DNA of 5,948 bases from Maribacter sp. (GTDB taxonomy: Bacteria; Bacteroidota; Bacteroidia; Flavobacteriales; Flavobacteriaceae). A program made the translations under genes and the position numbers. Numbering within the stretch: position 1 is the stretch's first letter; the number at the start of each line of letters is the position of its first letter. The stretch lies in the NCBI GenBank assembly GCA_018679695.1, contig JAHHKH010000258.1, forward strand, positions 1-5,948, in the 5' to 3' direction. Below are positions 1-5,462 of the stretch, piece after piece. The notes beneath the pieces are model-generated. The model was not told where the DNA came from. It made no database searches and worked only from the letters and a program-made list of their open reading frames with translations.

Positions 1-40
1 GTATTGATAAGGTGTACCTATAAGGTACTTTAAGAAAGAC

Positions 41-58
41 TCTTAATGTAGATTAAGA
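41..58 (-). terminator. weak AT-rich hairpin at the end of the Crp/Fnr-like gene
   Basis: A perfect inverted repeat, TCTTAAT / ATTAAGA with the four-base loop GTAG, overlaps the stop codon (53-55) of the minus-strand regulator gene. Next to it, at about 10-32, are two smaller palindromic patches, AGGTGTACCT and AAGGTACTTT. The stem has only one G-C pair and no clear U-run follows in the minus direction, so an intrinsic terminator is possible but weakly supported. Confidence 0.2.
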
Positions 59-634
59 TTTCGCTATTTTTTTTCGAATAGTACTTAAAAATTCTGGCGT
101 CACGCCAAGGAAAGATGCAATTTGAACGTTCGAAATACGATTGAAGAAATATGGATAACGCTTCAAGAAATCAAGATAGCGTTCTTCGGCTGTTGAACTG
201 ATATTTTGCAAAACACGTCTTTGGTAGGTTACCAAGGCATTTTCGGTAAAGACTCTGAATATTCTATTGAATTTGGGATGATTAATAAATAAATCTAGTT
301 GGTCTTGTTTTTTTATTTGAAGGATTATAGAATTTTCAATGGCCACTATATATAATTTACTCGGCTCTTCAGAATGAAAACTTCCAATATCGCCAATCCA
401 CCAATTTTCAACTGCAAATTGGATGTTATGTTCCTTGCCTTTTTCATCAACAAAATACATTCTGAAACAACCTTCAACCACAAATGTGTTTAGTTTGCAT
501 ACATCCCCTTCCTGAAGAATAAATTGTCTTCGTTTAATCCTACGTTCTTTGAATGCTTTTTTCAGAGCATCTATTTCTTCACCATCAAGGGGTAGAATAT
601 TAGAGAAGTAATTTATGATTGGTTCAGTGTTCAT
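53..634 (-). CDS. Crp/Fnr-family transcriptional regulator
   Basis: The 193-residue protein has a cyclic-nucleotide-binding-like beta-roll at about residues 25-110 (VVEGCFR at 52-58, WWIGD at 78-82), a long dimerisation-type helix at about 112-150, and a C-terminal helix-turn-helix at about 165-190 (IASFLGVTPEFLSTIRKKI). This length and layout are typical of the many Crp/Fnr-like regulators of Bacteroidota. The phosphate-binding signature of true CRP (PRxAT, with its Arg and Ser) is replaced by PSKLY, and the Glu of the GE motif by Asp in WIGD. cAMP binding is therefore unlikely and the ligand is unknown. There are no Fnr-type N-terminal cysteines, so a [4Fe-4S] sensor is also unlikely. The ATG at 634 sits 19 bases from a conserved spacer block that recurs at two other starts in the window. 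The next gene upstream, also on the minus strand, is 91 bases away behind a GC-rich hairpin, so the gene is probably transcribed alone. The family is secure; the target genes are unknown. Confidence 0.9.
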   Translation of the reverse strand: MNTEPIINYFSNILPLDGEEIDALKKAFKERRIKRRQFILQEGDVCKLNTFVVEGCFRMYFVDEKGKEHNIQFAVENWWIGDIGSFHSEEPSKLYIVAIENSIILQIKKQDQLDLFINHPKFNRIFRVFTENALVTYQRRVLQNISSTAEERYLDFLKRYPYFFNRISNVQIASFLGVTPEFLSTIRKKIAKS

Positions 635-660
635 ATTTAAGTTTGCCTACAACGGTTTAA
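635..660 (-). repeat. start-proximal spacer element, copy A
   Basis: Directly upstream of the regulator start, the plus strand reads TTTAAGTTTGC followed by CTACAACGGTTT. The copies at 2401 and 2928 share the pattern TTAA, GC, CTA or similar, then GGTTT, with the GG 20 bases from the ATG here. In the transcription direction of the gene this is a 5' leader or promoter-proximal segment beginning AAACCGTTG. Its function is unknown. Confidence 0.4.
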
Positions 661-673
661 ATAGGCGCTCGTT

Positions 674-698
674 TTCCTGCCCGTCCGGCAGGCGGGAA
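674..698. repeat. GC-rich palindromic element
   Basis: CCTGCC (676-681) and GGCAGG (687-692) form a perfect six-base stem over a five-base loop. CCCG (680-683) with CGGG (693-696), and TTCC (674-677) with GGAA (695-698), allow alternative pairings. The patch is far richer in GC than its surroundings. A related element with the same CCTG/CAGG theme lies at 3044-3097. From memory, such CCTGCC-type palindromes are frequent between genes in Flavobacteriia; I could not verify this. It may act as a terminator for the gene at 726-1379, which ends 28 bases away, or be a REP-like element. Confidence 0.5.
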
Positions 699-725
699 TG
701 GCGTTTATTTTTAATAGGATGTAGT

Positions 726-1379
726 TTATTCCATTCGTAAAACCAAATTCCTAAATCGACCCGAAGAGCCGAATCCTGTCCAAATTCCTATTTTATTGGA
801 TTTGGATAAAGTTAACCGATCAACGGCTAAAACAGGGTCGGGTCTACTATTTATAGAAACTGTTACCTTTTCATCGGTAATGTGGATTACTGCCTTGAAC
901 CAATCATTGGGATTAGGAGGATCTGTTATTTCATTCTCAAATTCGCCAGTTCTTTCCTCTCTAAGTTTTTTCCAAGTATAATCGGGATGAAAAATATATT
1001 GGACCATATGGTCTTTTCTTATCTGTTCTTTAGCAACAAAGTTAAATGGGCGGAAGTATATGGCTTCATAGGTTTGGTCATTTTGGATATTAAAAGCTAT
1101 TCCGATAAAACTTCTACCTGGTTTGTTCTCACCTAAAAGTTCGACTTCAATAATACCCTTTTCAAATTCTATATCCTGTAATATTCCTAATCCATCTTCG
1201 TTCTTTGCATTCATTTCTACCGCGCCAGGATGGTCTTCATATAGCGTGATCATCCTGTTTACAGCTTCTATTTGATTATTTTGAAGTTTGTCTGGCAAGT
1301 TAATCTGTTGCTGGCCGAAGGAATTGCTAGTCATTAAACATAAAATTCCAACAAGCAATCTTATTTTTTGATTTTTCAT
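726..1379 (-). CDS. secreted concanavalin-A-like (DUF1080-like) domain protein
   Basis: The 217-residue protein begins with a classical signal peptide: charged MKNQKIR, a hydrophobic core, then SNSFG|QQ as a likely cleavage site near residue 23. It is thus predicted to be periplasmic or exported. The remainder looks like one beta-sandwich of the LamG/concanavalin-A superfamily close to the DUF1080 (3-keto-disaccharide hydrolase-like) group. Recognisable blocks are GIIEVELLG (about 75-83), SFIGIAFN then YEAIYFRPFNF (about 90-113), VQYIFHPDYTWKKLRE (about 126-141), DPPNPNDWFKAVI (about 152-164), VSINSRPDPVL (about 174-184) and IGIWTGFGSSGRFRNL (about 197-212). These proteins are usually called carbohydrate-binding or sugar-processing, but no substrate can be read here and no catalytic residues are certain. 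The ATG at 1379 is preceded by AAAGAG, a weak purine-rich site. There is no polysaccharide-utilisation neighbour in the window, so the gene seems to stand alone. Confidence 0.85.
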   Translation of the reverse strand: MKNQKIRLLVGILCLMTSNSFGQQQINLPDKLQNNQIEAVNRMITLYEDHPGAVEMNAKNEDGLGILQDIEFEKGIIEVELLGENKPGRSFIGIAFNIQNDQTYEAIYFRPFNFVAKEQIRKDHMVQYIFHPDYTWKKLREERTGEFENEITDPPNPNDWFKAVIHITDEKVTVSINSRPDPVLAVDRLTLSKSNKIGIWTGFGSSGRFRNLVLRME

Positions 1380-1741
1380 TATGCTCTTTGTTTTTAAATA
1401 ATCACCTAGGTATAGAATATGGAAGTTACGCCTTTTTTGTGGACGTATTTTTTGGATAGGGTAGATTTATTTTTTAGTAAGAATGCTTCTTCAGTTAACT
1501 ATCAGGGGCGTATTTTTTATATCTGTTGTTATGGCCATCCTGCTTCAATTTAACTATTAATCTAAATGTAAAATTGAAGCTTCGTCTTCTAACAGAAGAC
1601 CAATTACTTCAAGTTTTCTCCCTCCTCTATCCAATTCCACCCCAATCAATGGCAGAAGTACACATAGGTCATGGTTCGTCACTGGTAAATGTGGCACATT
1701 TATTTAGATATGAATGGTCATACAGTTTACCGGCTTTCCTT
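1380..1741. other. 362-base gap without a convincing gene
   Basis: This stretch between the kinase-like gene and the secreted-protein gene holds T-rich runs, a 10-bp direct repeat CGTATTTTTT (1444-1453 and 1509-1518), and a cluster of inverted repeats at 1542-1616. On the minus strand a 46-codon frame from GTG at about 1706 ends in TAA near 1552 and would end LEVIGLLLEDEASILHLD. Nothing identifies it, and it may be the tail of a lost gene. The segment around 1645-1730 (GTGGCACATTT and similar words) vaguely recalls the non-coding ends of IS21-family elements, but no terminal repeats or transposase can be shown. The promoter of the 726-1379 gene must lie in the low end of this gap; no clear TAnnTTTG box was seen. 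Confidence 0.4.
1542..1616. repeat. nested inverted repeats with competing stems
   Basis: GCTTCAATTT (1542-1551) and AAATTGAAGC (1571-1580) are perfect 10-bp arms with a 19-base loop. GAAGCTTC (1576-1583) is a perfect palindrome. GTCTTCT (1584-1590) and AGAAGAC (1594-1600) form a seven-base stem with loop AAC. CTTCAA (1607-1612) can pair with TTGAAG (1574-1579), enclosing that last hairpin and competing with the first stem. On the minus strand the cluster lies about 140-200 bases beyond the stop of the kinase-like gene, so it could terminate or attenuate transcription. It could equally be a remnant of a mobile-element end. Confidence 0.6.
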
Positions 1742-2296
1742 TTATGCTACTAAATATTCTTCAACATTTTCAAGAGTATCAAAGAATTTTTCAGAAGTAT
1801 CAAAATATCTAATACTAAGAGCTATGCAGGATTTTTTAATTTTTCTGCTGTGAACAATCATGTTTTTGACATGATCTTTGATATAAGAATCAGATTTGTC
1901 CTCTAGCCAGTCATTTTTATCATTGCTGAATTTCTTTATTTCTTTAAATTTTTTATCAATATTAATATCAGTGTATCCAAGAAAACAAATTTTCATCTTA
2001 TTAGGATATTCTTTGGCCAATTCAACTATTAATTCTGGCAGTATGGCCTCTCCTTCGATAACACAATCGGTTTCAACATGAATCATAGCTTCTACCATTG
2101 CCTTTAAAAAACTCCATAATCTTTGAGCGATTTCATCAGGAAATAACTTATCATGTATCCCATATTCAGGAATACCGTTTGTGAATCCCATCATAATCCA
2201 ATCGAGGGAAAGATAGGATATTCCCAATTGGGCTGATACTTTTTTGGCAATTATGGTCTTTCCCGATCTTGATGCTCCGCTTATGAAATACAGCAC
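1742..2296 (-). CDS. small P-loop kinase-like NTPase, GTG start
   Basis: The 184-residue protein opens with a short beta strand and a Walker A loop, GASRSGKT at residues 7-14, followed by an alpha helix. This is the layout of nucleoside/shikimate/adenylate-type kinases and small AAA-annotated ATPases. LDWIMMG at 31-37 puts an Asp where such kinases often bind the acceptor substrate. CVIEGEAILP at 78-87 is a likely second core strand with acidic residues. A charged stretch with Lys and Arg (about 113-155) could be the lid. No signal peptide or membrane segment is seen, so it is cytosolic. The substrate is unknown; a small-molecule kinase role is inference. The first codon is GTG (minus strand, 2296-2294). 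No in-frame ATG lies between it and the upstream stop, and the next ATGs (residues 35-36) lie beyond the P-loop, so GTG is the sensible start. The gene is AT-rich compared with the AraC-type gene, and no neighbour suggests a pathway. Confidence 0.75.
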   Translation of the reverse strand: MLYFISGASRSGKTIIAKKVSAQLGISYLSLDWIMMGFTNGIPEYGIHDKLFPDEIAQRLWSFLKAMVEAMIHVETDCVIEGEAILPELIVELAKEYPNKMKICFLGYTDINIDKKFKEIKKFSNDKNDWLEDKSDSYIKDHVKNMIVHSRKIKKSCIALSIRYFDTSEKFFDTLENVEEYLVA

Positions 2297-2367
2297 GCCG
2301 CTATGTACTTTTTGAGTAGTTATTAAAATATTTTAATTCAAATCGCAATTGCCATTTCTGCCTAACA

Positions 2368-2400
2368 CTATTGGTACTTGTTCTTGATATTCCATACCAT
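2368..2400 (-). pseudogene. orphan start with 10-codon frame, possible gene scar
   Basis: A minus-strand ATG at 2400-2398 opens MVWNIKNKYQ and then TAG. It stands at the same distance (GGTTT 19 bases away) from a conserved spacer block as the real starts at 634 and 2927. The simplest reading is the preserved start region of a gene whose body was lost or replaced, or a short leader for the kinase-like gene 72 bases further on. Chance is not excluded. Confidence 0.25.
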
Positions 2401-2555
2401 GTTAAACTTGCACCTAACGGTTTGGCTATTATCTCATTGCGTAAAATCTGTTAGGATTTTTCAGTCTAGACATGGAGCTATATAAAAGTAATTTTTTTGA
2501 GGTTAGGAGCGAGGTAATTATGAATTATAGCCTTTATTGTGGCTTCGTTTTAAAA
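2401..2555. repeat. spacer element, copy B, with long non-coding tail
   Basis: The head reads GTTAAACTTGC, ACCTAACGGTTTGG, then TTGCGT at 2437-2442. CCTAAC (2413-2418) is mirrored by GTTAGG (2450-2455), and GTTAGG recurs at 2502-2507. The tail holds the AT palindrome TAATT-ATG-AATTA (2515-2527) and a short AGCC/GGCT inverted repeat (2529-2544) close to the end of the lipoprotein gene, which may help terminate it. The head aligns with copies A and C in the same orientation. A plus-strand 41-codon frame from 2472 crosses it but shows no protein character. Confidence 0.4.
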
Positions 2556-2561
2556 ATAAAA

Positions 2562-2927
2562 TCAGAATTCAATGTCTATACTAATTGTATCCTTTAAAAT
2601 TCGAATGTGTATTAATTCGTCAGTCGGACTTCCATTTTTATAATAAATAAAAGGCATTGATACAGTTTTATTATTTTGCAAGTATGAAATAACATATGAA
2701 CTATCATGTATCGAAAAATTATTCAAGTCAACTTTATATAATACACTTTCGTAAGGATTTATGGATATGTATTTCCCAAAAGAAACATTTTTTTGTCCAA
2801 TTATTAGCGAGTCAATCCCATATCCAGAATTATTGGTGATTTCAATATCCGAAAGTTCCTGATTGTTGCAAGAAAATAAAGCCAAAAAAATGATAATATG
2901 CCAATCGAGTATTTTTTCATATTTCAT
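2562..2927 (-). CDS. small putative lipoprotein of unknown function
   Basis: The 121-residue protein has a short N-terminal hydrophobic run (WHIIIFLALFS, residues 9-19) that ends at Cys20 in the context LFSC, a Bacteroidota-style lipobox. It is therefore probably lipidated and sits on the periplasmic face or in the outer membrane. The n-region is odd: it carries Glu4 and Asp8 as well as Lys2 and Lys5, so the signal is weaker than usual. The mature part is rich in beta-type sequence (SDIEITNNSGYGIDSLIIG, a Tyr/Ser-rich middle, then ILKDTISIDIEF at the end), which suggests a small beta-sandwich. I do not recognise the family. The coding sequence is very AT-rich: bases 2641-2700 hold only 12 G or C in 60, against 23 in 60 at 3661-3720 in the AraC-type gene. 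It is flanked on both sides by spacer elements with the same orientation, as a single-gene cassette would be. The ATG at 2927 lies 21 bases from the spacer GGTTT block. Confidence 0.65.
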   Translation of the reverse strand: MKYEKILDWHIIIFLALFSCNNQELSDIEITNNSGYGIDSLIIGQKNVSFGKYISINPYESVLYKVDLNNFSIHDSSYVISYLQNNKTVSMPFIYYKNGSPTDELIHIRILKDTISIDIEF

Positions 2928-3030
2928 TTTGTTTAATGACGCACTATGGTTTTGTATAAGATTAGTTGCGTCGTGTAAATAAAGTTAGCAAATAAATACG
3001 AGAAAGAAGTCTACAAGGATTTTCGTAAAT
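2928..3030. repeat. spacer element, copy C
   Basis: Directly upstream of the lipoprotein start, the plus strand reads GTTTAATGACGCACTATGGTTTTG and later TTAGTTGCGT. From GGTTT to the end of TTGCGT is exactly 24 bases here and in copy B, with both blocks conserved and the middle divergent. The rest of the spacer up to 3170 holds no frame worth calling, only a GC-rich hairpin at 3044-3097. Function is unknown; it may carry the promoter of the minus-strand lipoprotein gene. Confidence 0.4.
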
Positions 3031-3043
3031 AGGCCAGAATTAA

Positions 3044-3097
3044 CAACCCGCCAGCCCGCCCGAATAACCTGTAGGGCAGGAACGACTTTTTGGGTTG
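3044..3097 (-). repeat. GC-rich two-tier hairpin after the AraC-type gene
   Basis: Outer arms CAACCC (3044-3049) and GGGTTG (3092-3097) enclose inner arms CCCGCCC (3055-3061) and GGGCAGG (3074-3080, one G-T wobble). A smaller CCTG/CAGG pair lies within (3068-3071 and 3077-3080). It lies about 75 bases beyond the stop of the AraC-type gene and could end its transcript, although no U-run follows on the minus strand. It shares the CCTG/GCAGG theme with the element at 674-698. Confidence 0.45.
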
Positions 3098-3170
3098 GTG
3101 GCTTATGGGTACTGTAACAAATTATTTAGTTTGATTCAGTTGAACGGTAAATTCATTGCAATTATGACAA

Positions 3171-5228
3171 CTATAACAATCCTTGCTCCTCTAATGACGT
3201 TTTCAGTTTCGCCTGATCCTCCCAAAACCGGTCCCTTATCTTTTGGATAGTTTCTTTATACTCCGGATGGCTTTTCAAAGGTTCAATTAGCGGGTCCTTT
3301 TCGAGGAATAGCAAGATCCAATACTGGTAATGGTCTTGTGTGGCGAAAACTTTGAGTTGTTCAATTCCCTCGCCGATCTTACCCTCATGGGCATATTTCA
3401 ATGCCATACTGGCGCTCTTGTAGATAGATTGGTCCCTTTGGCAATATTCAGCATAGCTTTTGAAAAACCCTGCTGCCTCTTCTTCCAAACCCATTTTCTC
3501 ATAGACCAAACCTATCTTTGAATCTTCCTCGAAATAAATATTCAGATTATTCTTTTTCCTGGCTTCCACAAACTTTTCATAATACTGGAAAGCACCCTCA
3601 TAATCCTCTTGAAAATAATGCAATTTCGCCACTTCCTGCAAGATATCCAGACGGGTGGTATCCTTTTCCAATTCCTTTATTAACGTCTTTTTGGTTTGCT
3701 CAATATCCCCATCCTTAGCGCATTGGATATAGGCCTTCAAATAAGGCGCATATTCGTTTGCTGGGTTATAATCCAGTGACTTGTTAATGTATTCCATCGC
3801 CTCATTGATAAAACCGGTCTGGGCAAGGGCATTGCTAAGGTTTAAATAAATATAACTTTTAGCAACTGAGTCGCTCGCGGCAATATCCAATTGTATACCC
3901 AGTAATGAATATTTCAAATTCTTGGCAGTATCGGGAATGTAAACGGAGTATAGCCTGGCAAGTAGTTGAACCACGGCTGCTGAATTGGGATTATATTCCA
4001 ATGCCTTCTCCAAATGGGGCAATGCCAGTCTATATTCCTCGGTATGCATATAATACAATGCCTTGGAGATGAGGCATACGTCAGATTTGGAATCGTATAG
4101 CAGTGCCTTGTCCGCATAATTATTTAGAAGCTCGGTATATTTTTTTTCCTTTTGGAATATATCCAGGAAATAATAGGAAATGGAAAGGTTGGCATAGGCC
4201 AATGCGAACTGTGGATCATGTTCTATTGCCTTCTCAAATAGTGGAATTGCCTTTTCCAAGCCTTCCTTGGTCTGGGCATAATAATAATCCAGTGCTTGGA
4301 GGTAATAATCATAGGCCAACATATTTTCGGTTGGTATTTTTTCAATTTGCTCCAATTCGGCAGGTGTCACAACCGCTTCAATGGCCGCGGCAATTTTTTT
4401 TGCCACATCGTTTTGCAAAGCAAATATATCCACTACTTCCTGCTTGTATTGTTTTACCCAAATAGGGGTATCCGAGGAGGCTTCAATCAATTGGATATTG
4501 AGCAAGACCTGATTACCCACACGTTGTCCACTGCCTTCTACCAGATAGTTCACATTGAGTTCTTCGGCTATCTCGGGGATACCTTTATTGGTTTTTCTGT
4601 ACTTCTCTACCGAGGTTCTGCTAGTTACCCGCAGGTCTTCGATTTTCTGAAGGTTGTTCAACGCAGATTCCATAAGCCCGTTTACAAAATAGAGATTGGT
4701 CGAATCGGCACTCTCATTTTTGAAGGGCAGTACGGCAATGGATTTTTTAACTTCGAGTTCGTCAACCACCTCCTTTTCTCTGAAAAGCGAGAAGTAAACA
4801 ACAAGCAGTGCTAAGGATGTCACAGCAATAATAGACCATTTGTATCGCTTCAAAAAGTTGGTCTGAGTCTCTTCGCTTTCTACCGTCAGAGTACCTTTTC
4901 CCACTTCCCCAGGCGGATATCCATACTGTTCTCGAAAACATTTAATAAAGTATGATGTACTGCCAAATCCTACTTGATAAGAAATTTCTGAAACGGTCAA
5001 GGAGTTCTCCTTAAGCAGTTCCATACCTTTTTCAAGCCGAACTTGGCGAATGAATTGGCTTGCTGAAAGTTTCGTGTGCTTCTTTACATTTCTTAGCAGG
5101 CTAGAACGACTCATGTTCATGGCCCCTGCCAGTTCAGATACCCCAAACTGTTCGTTAGAGAGATTCTCCACGATGAGGGCTTCTGCCTTGTCAATAAATT
5201 GCTTTCCGATAAATGATGGGTCCGACAT
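3171..5228 (-). CDS. membrane-tethered AraC-type regulator with FlgO/TolB-like and TPR domains
   Basis: The 685-residue protein starts with an AraC/XylS double helix-turn-helix at about residues 12-108 (VSELAGAMNMSRSSLLRNVKK; VSEISYQVGFGSTSYFIKCFREQYGYPPGE, the classic second-HTH signature). A single membrane helix follows at about 131-148 (WSIIAVTSLALLVVYFSLF), preceded by KRYK, which favours a cytoplasmic N-terminus. Next is a FlgO/TolB-N-like domain at about 161-285 (SIAVLPFKNESAD, then VNYLVEGSGQRVGNQVLLNIQLIEA, then IWVKQYKQEVVDIFALQNDVA), the module also seen beside adenylate cyclase and CadC-like regulators. The rest, about 300-620, is a run of TPR-like helices (for example AIPLFEKAIEHDPQFALAYANLS and ALPHLEKALEYNPNSAAVVQLLA). 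The predicted job is a one-component sensor: DNA-binding domain inside, protein-interaction domain in the periplasm. The ATG at 5228 is the natural start, just before the HTH. The gene is divergent from the ankyrin lipoprotein gene and probably controls it. The signal is unknown. Confidence 0.9.
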   Translation of the reverse strand: MSDPSFIGKQFIDKAEALIVENLSNEQFGVSELAGAMNMSRSSLLRNVKKHTKLSASQFIRQVRLEKGMELLKENSLTVSEISYQVGFGSTSYFIKCFREQYGYPPGEVGKGTLTVESEETQTNFLKRYKWSIIAVTSLALLVVYFSLFREKEVVDELEVKKSIAVLPFKNESADSTNLYFVNGLMESALNNLQKIEDLRVTSRTSVEKYRKTNKGIPEIAEELNVNYLVEGSGQRVGNQVLLNIQLIEASSDTPIWVKQYKQEVVDIFALQNDVAKKIAAAIEAVVTPAELEQIEKIPTENMLAYDYYLQALDYYYAQTKEGLEKAIPLFEKAIEHDPQFALAYANLSISYYFLDIFQKEKKYTELLNNYADKALLYDSKSDVCLISKALYYMHTEEYRLALPHLEKALEYNPNSAAVVQLLARLYSVYIPDTAKNLKYSLLGIQLDIAASDSVAKSYIYLNLSNALAQTGFINEAMEYINKSLDYNPANEYAPYLKAYIQCAKDGDIEQTKKTLIKELEKDTTRLDILQEVAKLHYFQEDYEGAFQYYEKFVEARKKNNLNIYFEEDSKIGLVYEKMGLEEEAAGFFKSYAEYCQRDQSIYKSASMALKYAHEGKIGEGIEQLKVFATQDHYQYWILLFLEKDPLIEPLKSHPEYKETIQKIRDRFWEDQAKLKTSLEEQGLL

Positions 5229-5277
5229 GCTGTTTCTTGGCTTGTCGAAATTAGAAAAAATTTATGGTAACCCCATA

Positions 5278-5285
5278 CAAGTGTA
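5278..5285 (-). promoter_or_regulatory. possible -7 box for the AraC-type gene
   Basis: On the minus strand TACACTTG matches five of the six fixed positions of the Bacteroidota -7 consensus TAnnTTTG and lies about 50 bases before the start codon. No convincing -33 TTG box is found at the usual distance, so this is a weak candidate. Confidence 0.22.
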
Positions 5286-5316
5286 TAATTAGAGTATTAA
5301 GGTAAAAGTGAGGGTT

Positions 5317-5348
5317 TGCGTCATAATTGATATCCCTGCGCCATAATT
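5317..5348. promoter_or_regulatory. tandem direct repeat, candidate AraC-type operator
   Basis: TGCGTCATAATT (5317-5328) and TGCGCCATAATT (5337-5348) match at 11 of 12 positions and start 20 bases apart, two turns of the helix, so both lie on one DNA face. AraC-family proteins typically bind direct repeats with about this spacing. Weaker copies start at 5378 (TGGCGCATAGCT, 8 of 12 against the second copy) and 5399 (TGCATCACGTTC). AGGGTTTGC occurs exactly at both 5311-5319 and 5393-5401. The site lies between the divergent regulator and ankyrin genes, so it could serve both. Binding is inferred. Confidence 0.5.
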
Positions 5349-5415
5349 TTTATGCTTTCCCAAAACTTTACACAATCTGGCGCATAGCTCATAGGGTTTG
5401 CATCACGTTCTATTG

Positions 5416-5423
5416 GACCTTTG
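5416..5423 (+). promoter_or_regulatory. possible -7 box for the ankyrin lipoprotein gene
   Basis: GACCTTTG matches the TAnnTTTG consensus at five of six fixed positions, about 40 bases before the ATG at 5463. A TTG at 5398-5400 is somewhat too close (15 bases) to be a standard -33 box. A poor -33 would suit a promoter that needs an activator bound at the upstream direct repeats. Confidence 0.22.
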
Positions 5424-5462
5424 TTTCAACAAAAAATTAGTATCAACTATAAAAGTAATATC

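Noticed and set aside
882..1136. 84-codon plus-strand frame opposite the secreted-protein gene
   Set aside because: It is antisense to a gene with a clear signal peptide and domain pattern; there is no independent support.
1526..1753. 75-codon plus-strand frame in the gap between the kinase-like and secreted-protein genes
   Set aside because: It runs through the inverted-repeat cluster, has no ribosome site or recognisable protein character, and ends inside the 3' end of the kinase-like gene.
2360..2456. attC-like integron recombination site (GCCTAAC at 2360, ACCTAAC at 2412, GTTAGGA at 2450)
   Set aside because: The core words resemble RYYYAAC and GTTRRRY, but the final base of the right core does not fit, no symmetric L-box pairs are found, and no integrase is in the window.
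2472..2597. 41-codon plus-strand frame beginning MELYKSNFFEV
   Set aside because: It lies in a spacer-type repeat and overlaps the 3' end of the lipoprotein gene antisense; nothing suggests that it is translated.
4103..4814. Two long plus-strand frames opposite the AraC/TPR gene
   Set aside because: They lie fully antisense to a strongly supported gene, and their translations are low-complexity and aromatic-rich, as expected for antisense shadows.
5342..5354. Palindrome CATAA-TTT-TTATG as a separate operator
   Set aside because: It is a five-base AT-rich palindrome overlapping the second direct repeat; the direct-repeat reading explains the region better.
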